A stretch of 64,000 nucleotides of DNA. Origin: Flavobacteriaceae bacterium PS02336. Lineage in GTDB: Bacteria; Bacteroidota; Bacteroidia; Flavobacteriales; Flavobacteriaceae. The notes under the pieces are model-generated. The model was not told where the DNA came from. It did no database searches and saw only the letters and a list, made by a program, of their open reading frames with translations. The stretch spans positions 434,001 to 498,000 of the forward strand of contig JASCOF010000003.1 in NCBI GenBank assembly GCA_029960065.1, read 5' to 3'. Within the stretch, counting starts at the first letter, position 1. Each line of letters begins with the position of its first letter. Shown here piece after piece: positions 7,437-17,445 of the stretch. Position numbers and translations under genes: made by a program.

Positions 7437-8152
7437 ACCGCAAAGACGCAAAGAGTAGCGCTAAGTTCGCAAAGTTTTTTTTATAGCTAAATGTACTAAT
7501 CTCGCAAAGTTGCGAAGACGCAAAGTTTTATTTCTCTGCGATTCTGCTACTTTGCGAGATTTTTTTTTGCACATAGCTTTGCGAACTTAATATTCTCAAA
7601 ACATAACACCCAGCAAAAAATACCTTTGCGGTCTTTGCGTTAAAAATAAGCCTCTCAACAAACCTGAAACAACAAAAAAAATACCGCAAAGACGCGAAGG
7701 GTAACGCTAAGTTCGCAAAGTTTTTTTATAGCTAAATGTAGTAATCTCGCGAAGACGCAAAGTTTTATTTCTCTGTGTATTCTGGTACTTTGCGAGATTT
7801 TTTTTTGCACATAGCCTTGCGAACTTAATATTCTCAAAACATAACACCCAGCAAAAAATAACTTTGCGCTCTTTGCGTTAAAAATTAAGCCTCTCCACAA
7901 ACCTGAAACAAAAAAAAACCGCAAAGACGCGAAGGGTAACGCTAAGTTCGCAAAGTTTTTTTATAGCTAAATGTAGTAATCTCGCGAAGACGCAAAGTTT
8001 TATTTCTCTGCGTATTCTGGTACTTTGCGAGATTTTTTTTTGCACATAGCCTTGCGAACTTAATATTCTCAAAACATAACACCCAGCAAAAAATAACTTT
8101 GCGCTCTTTGCGTTAAAAATTAAGCCTCTCAACAAACCTGAAACAAAAAAAT
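7437..8152. repeat. Three tandem copies of a ~235-246 bp palindromic repeat
   Basis: Units start at 7437, 7683 and 7918 with accgcaaagacgc. The second and third are nearly identical; the first is slightly longer and more diverged. Each unit is internally self-complementary: aagttcgcaaag pairs with ccttgcgaactt, and atctcgc pairs with gcgagat next to a T-run. Short open frames across it simply repeat the unit and are not genes. The same words recur in a single diverged copy at 29080-29260. Confidence 0.85.
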
Positions 8153-8182
8153 AAACCCGATAACTGCTCTGCTATCGGGTTT
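8153..8182 (-). terminator. Intrinsic terminator of the polysaccharide utilisation operon
   Basis: AAACCCGATA (8153-8162) and TATCGGGTTT (8173-8182) form a perfect 10-bp stem with a 10-base loop. On the minus strand it is followed by TATTTTTTT. It lies 45 bases past the stop codon of the GH97 gene, the last gene of the operon. Confidence 0.75.
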
Positions 8183-8227
8183 ATTACCAAACTTAAACTA
8201 CTTAACTCAAAATAAAACTAAACTAAT

Positions 8228-10246
8228 TTATTTCTCGATTGGAGCGAATTTTATTGCTGTTCCTCCACCAGCAGCCAACTTGATATCTAGTACCGTTTTG
8301 CTGTTTACTTTTTGTTTAGAGATTGTAACAGGATACGGATTGGTTTTATAATTTGCTCCGGCTCCGTCTGCGTAGATTTCAGCTTCATATTCTTTGTTTT
8401 TATCTAAGAATGAAAGTGCTACTTTTAAATTACGTGCATTTTTGTTTGTGATAGAACCCAAATACCAGTTTTTCTCCTCCCAGTCTTTACGGGCAATTGT
8501 TGTGTATTCTCCAATTTTTGAATCTAAAACTTTTGTATCCGACCACGTGCATGGAACCTCTTTTACAAATTGAAATTCTGGTTTTCCTTCATAATTTTCA
8601 GGTAAGTCTGAAGCCATCTGCAACGGACTGAAAATAATAACATACAAAGCCAATTGGTTTGCTAAAGTGGTCTGCACTTTTGCCCCAGAAGGCGTTTTGT
8701 AATCAAAATTGAAATTTCCAGGAGTGTAATCAAACGGTCCTGAAAGCATTCTTGTAAAAGGCAAAGTGGTTAAATGCTCTGGTGTATTTCCTCCATCGAC
8801 AGACCATGCATTATATTCTTGTCCGCGTCCTCCTTCTTGTGACATGAAATTAGGATAAGTACGCTGAATACCAGTTCCTTTCATAGGTTCGTGGTTATCA
8901 ATCATAATATGATATTTGGCTGCCGTTTCAATTACTTTTCTATAATGACGTGCTCCGTACTGGCTGTCGTGCCATTCTTTTTTATCCAGATATTTGTTTA
9001 CATAACCTGTTTTAACCGAATTCACGCCCATTTTCTGATACAATTTAAATGCATCTTCCAATTGGTTTTCATAATTTCTAGTTGCACCCGCAGTTTCGTG
9101 ATGTCCTATTAAACGTACATTTTTCACAGCTGCGTATTTGGTAATTTCTTCCAAATTAAAATCAGGATAGGCTTTTACAAAACTAAATGCCGAACCATCA
9201 GCAGTCCAGTCTCCGTCCCAGCCTTCGTTCCAGCCTTCCACTAAAACCCCGTCAAAACCATTTTTCGCAGCAAAATCAATATATTCTTTTGTATTCTTGG
9301 TTGTTGCACCGTGTTTTGGTCCTTGTCCCCAAGTGTATTTTTCTAAATGCATTCCCCACCAGATTCCTATATATTTTGATGGTGTGATCCAAGATAAATC
9401 CTCAATTTTTGAAGGTTCGTTTAGGTTCAGCATAATAGTTGAAGTGGCCACTTCTCCTGGATTTTTGCCTACCACAATGGTTCTCCAAGGTGTTTTAAAA
9501 GGTGTTTCTGCATATACTTTTACGCCATCAGCCCAAGGCACTAAATCACTTTTATATTGTTTATCAGACGTTTTTAAAAGTGTCATCGAAGCAAAATCTG
9601 TTAGATTGGCTTCGTGAATGGCTACGTACAATTTATCTTTGGTTTCAAAAGTTGCAGGTGTATTAATCGTATCGGTTTTACTCATTAACGTTTTACGGTA
9701 TTCGCTTTCGTAATAGCTGTTTTCTCTATGAACAGGAATCCACCAAACTTCGTTGTTATCTTTAAAAGTAAACTGTGTCACTTCATTAGAAATTTTGACT
9801 TTTCCTAAATTAGGCTGTTTTGGAAATTCATATCTAAAACCTAAACCATCATCAAAAACCCTGAAAATAATATCAACTAAACGCTCTTCGCCTTTTGCTT
9901 CTTTTAAGTGGACAATTAGTTGGTTATGATGATCTCTAACTTTTTTAAACTCGCCCCAAGGCTGTTCCCAAGTTTCATCTGCCGATTTTTCTTCCGTAGA
10001 AACGACTTCAAAACCATCAGTCATTTTTGGCAGACCTTGAAATTCAAACCCAAGTAATGAAGGCTCAATAACCGATTTTCCGTTGGACGAAAAGCTATAC
10101 TGCGGCTGTCCAGAAGGTGTTAATTCAAAAGTTAATTCGGAGATTTTTTCAGGAGAACTGATTTTATACGTTTTTTTAGTACTGCAGGCAAAAATCAGCA
10201 TTGATGCCAGCGCCATTATACAGTATCTATATTTTTTGTTTTTCAT
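8228..10246 (-). CDS. Glycoside hydrolase family 97 (SusB-like), lipoprotein
   Basis: The 672-residue protein has a lipoprotein signal with the lipobox cysteine at residue 21 (LIFACS). GH97 layout is visible: N-terminal beta-sandwich (~25-290), TIM barrel (~295-580, starting at SKYIGIWWGMH) and a C-terminal beta domain. The barrel carries NHEPMKGTGIQRTYPN near residue 452 and SQEGGRGQEYNAW near 470, where inverting family members such as SusB have catalytic and calcium-binding glutamates. An alpha-glucosidase-type activity is therefore more likely than the retaining alpha-galactosidase type. It is the last gene of the SusCD operon, 25 bases after the GH99-like gene, and probably acts in the periplasm on imported oligosaccharides. 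Confidence 0.85.
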   Translation of the reverse strand: MKNKKYRYCIMALASMLIFACSTKKTYKISSPEKISELTFELTPSGQPQYSFSSNGKSVIEPSLLGFEFQGLPKMTDGFEVVSTEEKSADETWEQPWGEFKKVRDHHNQLIVHLKEAKGEERLVDIIFRVFDDGLGFRYEFPKQPNLGKVKISNEVTQFTFKDNNEVWWIPVHRENSYYESEYRKTLMSKTDTINTPATFETKDKLYVAIHEANLTDFASMTLLKTSDKQYKSDLVPWADGVKVYAETPFKTPWRTIVVGKNPGEVATSTIMLNLNEPSKIEDLSWITPSKYIGIWWGMHLEKYTWGQGPKHGATTKNTKEYIDFAAKNGFDGVLVEGWNEGWDGDWTADGSAFSFVKAYPDFNLEEITKYAAVKNVRLIGHHETAGATRNYENQLEDAFKLYQKMGVNSVKTGYVNKYLDKKEWHDSQYGARHYRKVIETAAKYHIMIDNHEPMKGTGIQRTYPNFMSQEGGRGQEYNAWSVDGGNTPEHLTTLPFTRMLSGPFDYTPGNFNFDYKTPSGAKVQTTLANQLALYVIIFSPLQMASDLPENYEGKPEFQFVKEVPCTWSDTKVLDSKIGEYTTIARKDWEEKNWYLGSITNKNARNLKVALSFLDKNKEYEAEIYADGAGANYKTNPYPVTISKQKVNSKTVLDIKLAAGGGTAIKFAPIEK

Positions 10247-10271
10247 TATTTACATTGTATTAATTACAGCT

Positions 10272-11516
10272 CTATTTAACTTCGCTTAATATCTGTTTTG
10301 CTTTTGCTGACTGCATGGAAACAAAGTAATTAAACGCTTGATCTAGTTTTTTCTGGGCATCGGCATTTCCTTTTTTCTGTACGCGTAAATCATACAATTT
10401 GCTGATATCGGGGAAAACATTCTCTATGTTTTTTACTCCCGAAAAAGCTTTTATTTTTTCGATATAAGAATATCCAAATTCCACTGTTGGTTCGAACATT
10501 GTTCCTTCTCCGAAATCATTCCACGTAATAAGCTGCAGGTAATTGACATTTGCATTTTTAGCTAAAGTGAGTGTTGCCTCCAGCGTCGCTCCATTATTAT
10601 GTTCTATTGTCCAGCCAATTGCAGCTCCTCCTCCTCCTTCTGCATAAAAATCTTTGAAACCTGGATAAGCACTACCCATTGCAACATTCAATTTTGGTTT
10701 GGTATTCGTATAGAAATTAGTAAGGAAACTATTGTCTTTATAAACCCAGGCATATTCGCCAGAAGCATTATCTCCTGCTTTTACAGAATGATCCCAAAGC
10801 GTTAAGAATGTTGGTTTTGCAGTTAAAGTGCTAAACACATTTGTCCATTCAGCAGGTGTCTGCAAAACGATTGGACCAAAATTCATCAACAGCGGTTTTC
10901 CATTAATTTTAATATAATTAGCATCAGTAAAATAATTATTTTGTACATAAGCCAAATCTGTTTTTGCTGCACTGGTTACTGAAATTGCTTTTCCCGCATT
11001 GACAACATTCGTCAAAAATCGGTCTTCGTAAACAATAGCATATTCCAAGCCTACTTTGTCCAGCATTTCAATTAACTGATCTGTATTTTCTTTGATCATT
11101 CGATAATCGTTTACGTCATAAGTGCCGTACCAATCAATCAGAATACCATCAATTCCTGAATATTTCATCAGCAACAAATGATTTTCAATCACATTTTTAT
11201 CGCCTGAGTGATAAGGTCCAATCAGCGGATAATAATAAGATGCAATTTCTCTTCGGCCGTTTGCTCCTACGTTGTTCGGATTTTTATTTGCCATTGTCCA
11301 GTGATATCCCCATTTTTTATCGGCACTGCTTTCGTTAGTTTCAAACCACGGCATGTAATGCATATAAATTTTGGTGCTGTTGGTTTTCTCAATCGCAACA
11401 GGTGCTGTTATTTCTGGTTCTACCGGTTTATCTGAACCTTTGTCATCGCTGCTGCATCCAGCAACCATCACAATATTCATTAAACCAAAAACCAATGATG
11501 TGATATATCTTTTCAT
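10272..11516 (-). CDS. Glycoside hydrolase GH71/GH99-like lipoprotein
   Basis: The protein has 414 residues. Signal peptide and lipobox cysteine at residue 21 are followed by SSDDKGS, which resembles the Flavobacterium lipoprotein export signal for the cell surface. The barrel starts with KIYMHYMPWFET and contains GIDGILIDWYGTYD, WDHSVK and LQLITWNDFGEGTMFEPT, typical of the GH71/GH99-like fold (alpha-1,3-glucanases and endo-alpha-mannosidases). Exact activity cannot be assigned. It lies between SusD and GH97 on the same strand. The 278-base gap upstream holds a terminator, so it may be transcribed at a lower level than susCD. Confidence 0.75.
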   Translation of the reverse strand: MKRYITSLVFGLMNIVMVAGCSSDDKGSDKPVEPEITAPVAIEKTNSTKIYMHYMPWFETNESSADKKWGYHWTMANKNPNNVGANGRREIASYYYPLIGPYHSGDKNVIENHLLLMKYSGIDGILIDWYGTYDVNDYRMIKENTDQLIEMLDKVGLEYAIVYEDRFLTNVVNAGKAISVTSAAKTDLAYVQNNYFTDANYIKINGKPLLMNFGPIVLQTPAEWTNVFSTLTAKPTFLTLWDHSVKAGDNASGEYAWVYKDNSFLTNFYTNTKPKLNVAMGSAYPGFKDFYAEGGGGAAIGWTIEHNNGATLEATLTLAKNANVNYLQLITWNDFGEGTMFEPTVEFGYSYIEKIKAFSGVKNIENVFPDISKLYDLRVQKKGNADAQKKLDQAFNYFVSMQSAKAKQILSEVK

Positions 11517-11745
11517 ATTGATGTACTTTATGTTTTGTTTTTTGCCACAGATTATAAGGATTAAAAGGATTTTATTCTTGGTTAATTTTGTTTCACACAG
11601 ATTTAAAAAGATTTAAGCAGATCGTTTTTTCAACATTTAAAATTAAATCTGCTTTTATCTGCAGAATCTGCGTGAAAGAAAATCTTTTTTATCTTATAAT
11701 TCAATCACAAACCTTTTAGAATCTTTGGCAGAAAAAATTAAAAAC
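11517..11745. repeat. Intergenic repeat words (ttgccacagattaaaaggatt family)
   Basis: The stretch contains ttgccacagattataagg and related imperfect repeats (atctgcttttatctgcag) that also occur at 20055-20095. No gene is seen. It separates susD from the glycoside hydrolase genes. Confidence 0.4.
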
Positions 11746-11786
11746 ATGTCAGCCTTCCACGACTAACCAACATGGAAGACTGACAT
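11746..11786 (-). terminator. Hairpin after susD inside the operon
   Basis: ATGTCAGCCTTCCA (11746-11759) pairs with TGGAAGACTGACAT (11773-11786) with one G-U position. On the minus strand a T-rich run (GTTTTTAATTTTTT) follows. It lies 9 bases past the susD stop codon and could reduce read-through into the GH99-like and GH97 genes or protect the susCD messenger 3' end. Confidence 0.6.
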
Positions 11787-11794
11787 TTAGAAAC

Positions 11795-13297
11795 CTAATA
11801 CCCAGGATTTTGTTTCAGGTTTTTATTTGTAGTTAAAACGGTGCTTGGAATAGGGAAAATCGCTCTGTATTTTTCAGTTGTCCCTTTTTCCCACCATGGC
11901 AGGAAGAATGTTCCAAAACGAATGTTATCTGTTCTTCTTCTTCCTTCGAAAGTGAATTCTTTAAGTAATTCTTTATCTATAAATGCAAGGTCAATTGTTG
12001 CCGGCATTTCTTCGCCTGCTCGAGCTGTTACTTGTTGCAAAAATGGTCTTGCAAGGTCTGGTGATCCCAAACGAACGTAACATTCTGCCTGCATCATCAA
12101 GATTTCTGAATAACGAATTAGTACGAAATCGTGATCGCGTTCCCAGTTTTCTCCCGCTTTCATTTCGTATTTAGCCAAACGAACACCTTCATTCTCTTTA
12201 GCATCTGTCAAGCTTGTCAAATTCTCTGTGTATGTAAGCGGTTCTCCATTATCCATTATAATTACAGAACCTGTTGCAAGATTAATTTGGTCCCCTTCAA
12301 GCATACATTTTTTTCTTTTGTCTGTATCTGCGAAAGAAGAATACAATCCAGGCTGACCGCACATTCCGTTAGCACTCCACGGATAATTTCCTGTTGGAGA
12401 AACTGTTAGTTTGTGTAAATAATGACATGACATTGAGTTCATGTAATTTCCAACTGTTCCCGCTTTTGAATCGTATGGAATAGCAAAAATAATCTCGCTT
12501 GATGTTTGGTTTTCTGTTGCAAAATTGGCAAAGAAATCTGGTGTCAAAGTATATCCAGAAACTTTCTGGCACATGTTTAAACAATCCTGCCAGCGTGCAA
12601 CACCAATAAATGCTTCTGAATTTAGATATAATCTTGCTAAAATTGAATAAGCAACATTTTTAGTCAATTTAGAATATACCACATTTGAGTTTAAGTACGG
12701 AATTGCATCTGTAAGTTCTTTTTCAACAAAATCATAAACCTGTTTTCTAGTTGAATTTGTTGGAAGTTCTGTGTCTTCAAAATTGGTTACAATTGGCACG
12801 TTTCCAAATAAATCCAGAAGATTGTAGTAGTAATAAGCTCTAATTGCTTTTAATTCTGCAAAAATTGGAGTTTTAGCCTGCTCCGTTAAAGAAGATTTAT
12901 TGATTTGATAAATGATCGCATTGATCTTAGCAATTCCTGTATAATTGTAACGCCAAGCCGAAAGAATCATTCTATTATCTGCTTTCCATGTATGTTTCTG
13001 AGCATCTTGATATTGTCCTCCATCATACCAGTTGGTCCCTCTTGTTGGAATTGTAGCTTCGTCTGAAACCACTTCATTCAAAAAGAAAACATATTCGCAC
13101 GTTGGGTAATTATTTGAAATTCCGTCGGCAAAACCTCTTAAAGAAGAATAAGCCCCGCCAACAAGTGCATCAACCTCTTTGGTTGTATTTCCAAAATTTC
13201 CATCTTCTACTCGATCATACAACTGTTCGTCCAAATCAGTACATGATACGGCAAAAAACATGCTTAAAAGTATGGCTGCTGTTATTTTGATTTTCAT
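11795..13297 (-). CDS. susD: SusD/RagB-family nutrient-binding outer-membrane lipoprotein
   Basis: The 500-residue protein has a lipobox cysteine at residue 19 (FAVSCTDLDE), the usual SusD start. TPR-rich N-terminal segments (AELKAIRAYYYYNLLDLFGNVP, cited by its ends) and the C-terminal EFTFEGRRRTDNIRFGTF are hallmark SusD motifs. It caps the SusC barrel on the cell surface and captures glycan. The start is 27 bases after the SusC gene, which confirms a single transcript. Length is slightly short of the common 520-560 residues but no motif is missing. Confidence 0.93.
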   Translation of the reverse strand: MKIKITAAILLSMFFAVSCTDLDEQLYDRVEDGNFGNTTKEVDALVGGAYSSLRGFADGISNNYPTCEYVFFLNEVVSDEATIPTRGTNWYDGGQYQDAQKHTWKADNRMILSAWRYNYTGIAKINAIIYQINKSSLTEQAKTPIFAELKAIRAYYYYNLLDLFGNVPIVTNFEDTELPTNSTRKQVYDFVEKELTDAIPYLNSNVVYSKLTKNVAYSILARLYLNSEAFIGVARWQDCLNMCQKVSGYTLTPDFFANFATENQTSSEIIFAIPYDSKAGTVGNYMNSMSCHYLHKLTVSPTGNYPWSANGMCGQPGLYSSFADTDKRKKCMLEGDQINLATGSVIIMDNGEPLTYTENLTSLTDAKENEGVRLAKYEMKAGENWERDHDFVLIRYSEILMMQAECYVRLGSPDLARPFLQQVTARAGEEMPATIDLAFIDKELLKEFTFEGRRRTDNIRFGTFFLPWWEKGTTEKYRAIFPIPSTVLTTNKNLKQNPGY

Positions 13298-13324
13298 TTT
13301 TAATATTTTAGGTTATCAATTCGC

Positions 13325-16324
13325 TTAGTTATTCAGCGTAAAATTTAATCCAACAGAAATTGTAGTTGGTCTAGGATAATTGTTGTATTTATCAATTCCA
13401 GGCGATGCCAATCCAGTTTGATCTGCACCATCTTGTGCGTTCAATCCAATTTCTGGATCTACACCTTTGTAACCTGTAATTACAAATAGATTTTCGCCCA
13501 TTACATAAAATCTAAGTTTTGAACTTTTGTATTTTAATGGTAATGTATAACCTACTGACAACGTTTGTAATCTGAAAAACGAAGCATCTTCGATCCAGTA
13601 ATCAGAATATTTTGGAGCAGAAGTAATACCGCTGTTTAAGAAATCGTCCGGTACATTGTAACCTGGTAATCTATTTGGATCATTAAGCATCATGTTTGTT
13701 GCATTAAGCGCTTTTTGACCAAACATTCCGTATCCTGAAAAACCAAGATCAAAGTTTTTGTAGGTAAAATTCATTCCGATACCTAAAGTTAAATCTGGCT
13801 GGATATTTCCAAGAGCTGTTTTATCGGCATCTACTAATGCACTTTCAGCAACTACCTGTCCAGAAGCGTTGTAATACTGTATTTTTCCATCAGCATCTAA
13901 GCCAGCATTTTTGAATCCCCAGAAAGTTCCAACTGGATATCCTTCAGCAATAATCTGAGAATATTGTCCAGACATCCCTGCTAAACCGTGTAAAGATCCA
14001 CTGTAAATAACATCTGTTTTATAAGTTGGATTAGAAAGCTTTTCGATTTTTTGAACGTTATGTCCTAAAGTTAAATTAGCATTCCAATTGAAATCGGTAC
14101 CTTTTACGATATCTGCGTTCAACGTCAATTCTACTCCTTTGTTAGACATTTCTCCAACGTTTGCCAGCATTGTTCCAACTAAATATGGAGGCTGAGGCAC
14201 TTCGTAAGTGTATAACAAATCTTTTGTTGTTTTAGAATACCACTCAAAAGATCCTGTAATTCTGTTAAAAAGACCAAAATCAAAACCTACGTTAATTTGC
14301 TCTGTAGATTCCCATTTTAAATCTGGATTTGGATTTTGTTTTGGTGAATAAGCCAAACTCCAAGTTTTGGTAATTGGATCATAATAACTATCGTTTCCAA
14401 CTCCTAAAATCGAAAGCGATTTGTATTCTCCAATTCCATCCTGATTACCAGTTACCCCATAGCCCACTCTTACTTTTAAATTATCTAACCATCCTTTTGA
14501 AGATTCCATAAATTCTTCGTTAGAAATTCTCCAAGCTGCAGAAGCAGAAGGGAAAGTTCCCCATTTATTATTTTCTCCAAAACGGCTTGATCCGTCACGT
14601 CTTACAGTTGCTGTCAGCAAATATTTTCCGTCATAACCATAATTAGCACGAGCATAGAAAGAGACTAAGTTTGATTTTCCTTTGTACGAGTAAACATCAC
14701 CCAAACGATAATTGTAACCAGCACCAAGATTATTATAACCAAAAGCATCCGTTACGAAACCGCTTCTTTGTGCTCCAAAACCTTCGTAAATATTTTCTAA
14801 ATACGAATAACCAGCCATAGCGTTTACATTATGCTTATCAAAAACTTTTGTGTAGTTTATATACAATTCTCCTTGTGCATTTGTGTATTCTGCGTATGTT
14901 CTTTGCGCATAACCATCTTCTGTTCTTCCTTCCAATACAGCATAAGATGGTTTATAAGTACCTCCTTTAACGGCATTATGTTCTAATGAAATATTAGCTA
15001 CAGCTAAGAAATCATTTAAGAATTTAACCTCCGTTTTAAAATAACCTAAAAGTCTATGTCTTTCATTATCTACCGTTCTGTTGGTTAAAATCTCAACTGG
15101 ATTTTCGTAAAGTGTGTTATTTACTTCTGAAAAATTTCCATTTGAATCGTAAACCGGAATTGTTGGGTTTAAATTGTAAGCTCTTTCAAAAATTCTGTAA
15201 TCGATTGGATGCCATTTATCGATATTGGCAAATAATCCCATGTCAAATTTTACATCTTTATTGTCTCCAAGATATTGGTAAGCGCTAACGTTTCCACTGA
15301 TTCTTTCTAATCCAGATTTTTTGATAACTCCTTCATTATTTAAATATCCGATAGAAGTTCTAAAACCGCTGTCTGCTTTGCCTGAGTTAATACTTAAAGT
15401 ATGAGACTGCGAAACTGCTGTCTGCTCAATTGCTTTCTGCCAGTTTGTATTTCCTCCATAATCTACCGCATCAAGATTTCCTGAGTCACGAACATATTTT
15501 CTCCATTGATTTGCCGATAATAAATCTAAATTATCATTTACATAACCAAAACTTGTAGAACCATTGTAGACTACAGAAACACCTTTTGTTCCAGATTTTG
15601 TTGTAATCATAATTACACCATTTGCTCCTCTAGAACCGTAGATTGCAGTTGCTGAAGCATCTTTAAGAACGTCAACAGATTTAATATCAGAAGGCTGTAC
15701 GACGTTAATATCTACACCTGCCACACCATCAACAACAATTAATGGACTGTTGCTTGCTGTAAGCGAAGTTCCCCCACGTAAACGTAAAGTAGAACCTGCA
15801 GCTGGATCACCAGAAGGACGAATGATATTTAAACCTGCTACTTTTCCTTGTAAAACCTGTTCTGTAGAAGAAATTGTCCCTTTTACTAAATCATCTCCTC
15901 CAACAGTTGAAACTGCTCCGGTTAAATCTGATTTTTTTACTTTACCGTAACCTACAGAAACTACCTGAAGTTCTGCTAATGCATAACCGTCATTTTGCAG
16001 GCGGACCTCATAATTGGAAGTATTGGCAGTAATTTGAACTTTCTGAGTTGTGGCACCGATAAAAGAAACTTCAATTGCACCTCCTACGGCTACCTGAAGA
16101 CTAAATTTACCATCAAAATCTGTTGTAGTTCCGTTTTTTGTTCCTACTTCAATGATAGAAGCTCCCGGCAGAACATTGCCAGTATTGTCGTAAACGGTTC
16201 CAGATATCTGTTTTTTTCCCTGTGCGAATATCCCAGCAGAAAGAAAAAGCATAAATATCATCAATACCGCCGATTTAGCAGTCCACATTTGATGCAGGAC
16301 GCTTTTTGTATTTTTACTATTCAT
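13325..16324 (-). CDS. susC: SusC/RagA-family TonB-linked outer-membrane transporter
   Basis: The 999-residue protein has a signal peptide ending SAGIFAQ, a carboxypeptidase-like N-terminal extension (ISGTVYDNTGNVLPGASI, ~40-115), a TonB-box and plug region (VVSVGYGKVKKSDLTGAV; RGGTSLTASNSPLIVVDG; IYGSRGANGVIMITTK) and a C-terminal 22-strand barrel ending GLNFTLNN. It imports glycan fragments with energy from TonB/ExbBD, in complex with the downstream SusD. The start is the second-to-last of several hydrophilic residues before the hydrophobic segment and fits the extended signal peptides common in SusC proteins. Confidence 0.95.
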   Translation of the reverse strand: MNSKNTKSVLHQMWTAKSAVLMIFMLFLSAGIFAQGKKQISGTVYDNTGNVLPGASIIEVGTKNGTTTDFDGKFSLQVAVGGAIEVSFIGATTQKVQITANTSNYEVRLQNDGYALAELQVVSVGYGKVKKSDLTGAVSTVGGDDLVKGTISSTEQVLQGKVAGLNIIRPSGDPAAGSTLRLRGGTSLTASNSPLIVVDGVAGVDINVVQPSDIKSVDVLKDASATAIYGSRGANGVIMITTKSGTKGVSVVYNGSTSFGYVNDNLDLLSANQWRKYVRDSGNLDAVDYGGNTNWQKAIEQTAVSQSHTLSINSGKADSGFRTSIGYLNNEGVIKKSGLERISGNVSAYQYLGDNKDVKFDMGLFANIDKWHPIDYRIFERAYNLNPTIPVYDSNGNFSEVNNTLYENPVEILTNRTVDNERHRLLGYFKTEVKFLNDFLAVANISLEHNAVKGGTYKPSYAVLEGRTEDGYAQRTYAEYTNAQGELYINYTKVFDKHNVNAMAGYSYLENIYEGFGAQRSGFVTDAFGYNNLGAGYNYRLGDVYSYKGKSNLVSFYARANYGYDGKYLLTATVRRDGSSRFGENNKWGTFPSASAAWRISNEEFMESSKGWLDNLKVRVGYGVTGNQDGIGEYKSLSILGVGNDSYYDPITKTWSLAYSPKQNPNPDLKWESTEQINVGFDFGLFNRITGSFEWYSKTTKDLLYTYEVPQPPYLVGTMLANVGEMSNKGVELTLNADIVKGTDFNWNANLTLGHNVQKIEKLSNPTYKTDVIYSGSLHGLAGMSGQYSQIIAEGYPVGTFWGFKNAGLDADGKIQYYNASGQVVAESALVDADKTALGNIQPDLTLGIGMNFTYKNFDLGFSGYGMFGQKALNATNMMLNDPNRLPGYNVPDDFLNSGITSAPKYSDYWIEDASFFRLQTLSVGYTLPLKYKSSKLRFYVMGENLFVITGYKGVDPEIGLNAQDGADQTGLASPGIDKYNNYPRPTTISVGLNFTLNN

Positions 16325-16354
16325 TAGAATTGGTGTTTTAATTTAATAGTGAAT

Positions 16355-17437
16355 TTATTTGTCTAAAGTTTTAAGCGGAATTGTGGTATCAGAGATCGTT
16401 TTGTCTTTGTTATCTTTTACCAAAACATGAATTTCGCTTAAATTAGGAAGGCCGTTTAGTTCTGAAACTAAATTCACAAACCCTTTTATTTCTGCAGTGC
16501 CTCCAGAAAATTCACCCGAAAATGTTTTTGTACCTGCAGTAATAGTGTAAAGCAATTTATTTACACCCGCTTCGTTATTTTTTCTAGACATTCCAAGGAA
16601 ATCTTTTTGACTGATTTGTAGAGGAAAAAAGCTGAAACTTGGCGGCGGCGGCGGAATAAATTCGCCTGCATAAATAATCTGATCCCCAGAGTTTGTCGTC
16701 CAGTCTTTGGCAACCATCAAGAAAGTGATGTTTTCCATTACGAAACCTGCCGGCGGATTGTAATATTGCTGCGGAATTAAATCCATTCTATAAAAACCAT
16801 TTCCAAGATCTTTCAATTTTGTTTTTTCAGAAACATCTGGAAGCCAAGCTTGGTACTCCTGTAAAACTGCCCAATTGTTTAAACCACTATGAAAATGAAC
16901 ACTTGGAACACCTGCAAAACCATCTTTTAAATTAGAATTGAATAAAATACTAACCGGTTTATCGATTAAAGGTTTTGACGGATACGATCTGATTAACTCA
17001 TTTGCAGTATAAAATGATGAAAAATCAGTGTACGGCATATTCGCTACATCACTTTGTTTTGATCCATTAAAGTTTTTTAAACGAAACCAAAATCCTGCGC
17101 TTGCAGCAATTTCAGCTGGCGTTTTAGAAAAATAAACGGTCGGTGTTAAAGTAAAACTCCAAACCTTATTCCCTTCATATTTCAGTTTTGCAAAACTTGA
17201 AGAATGTTCCCAGTTTCCCGCATCTGGTTCAGATGGAGACCAGATCCAGATGTATAAATCTTCTGTTTCTGCAAAGGTTGTTCCTGATAAATCAAAATAC
17301 CAAGTAACCTGTTCATCGTATTTGTAAACCACAGGATAGGATGACATTGGCCCTACTGCTCCGGCATTTTCTTGTGCCTCAATAAAATTAGGAGCCATCA
17401 ACAAGGCAAGTAAAATTGTATATATAAACTTTTTCAT
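16355..17437 (-). CDS. Secreted protein of the polysaccharide locus, unrecognised family
   Basis: This 360-residue protein has a signal peptide (MKKFIYTILLALLMAPNFIEAQ) and no lipobox. The mature part contains several WSPSEPDAGNW- and WYFDLSGTTFAE-like beta-rich segments, suggestive of carbohydrate-binding or immunoglobulin-like modules, and a run of Pro (PPPPPS) near residue 275 that looks like an interdomain linker. Its place between a lipoprotein and SusC makes a glycan-binding accessory role likely. That is inference from position; I cannot name the family. Confidence 0.5.
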   Translation of the reverse strand: MKKFIYTILLALLMAPNFIEAQENAGAVGPMSSYPVVYKYDEQVTWYFDLSGTTFAETEDLYIWIWSPSEPDAGNWEHSSSFAKLKYEGNKVWSFTLTPTVYFSKTPAEIAASAGFWFRLKNFNGSKQSDVANMPYTDFSSFYTANELIRSYPSKPLIDKPVSILFNSNLKDGFAGVPSVHFHSGLNNWAVLQEYQAWLPDVSEKTKLKDLGNGFYRMDLIPQQYYNPPAGFVMENITFLMVAKDWTTNSGDQIIYAGEFIPPPPPSFSFFPLQISQKDFLGMSRKNNEAGVNKLLYTITAGTKTFSGEFSGGTAEIKGFVNLVSELNGLPNLSEIHVLVKDNKDKTISDTTIPLKTLDK

Positions 17438-17445
17438 ATTACTTT

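Noticed and set aside
7655..8135. Two 85-89 codon minus-strand frames inside the tandem repeat
   Set aside because: They encode the same text because they lie in repeat copies; the sequence is driven by the repeat and shows no protein-like features.
7437..8152. CRISPR array
   Set aside because: Repeats are ~235 bp and directly adjacent without short unique spacers; no cas gene is present.
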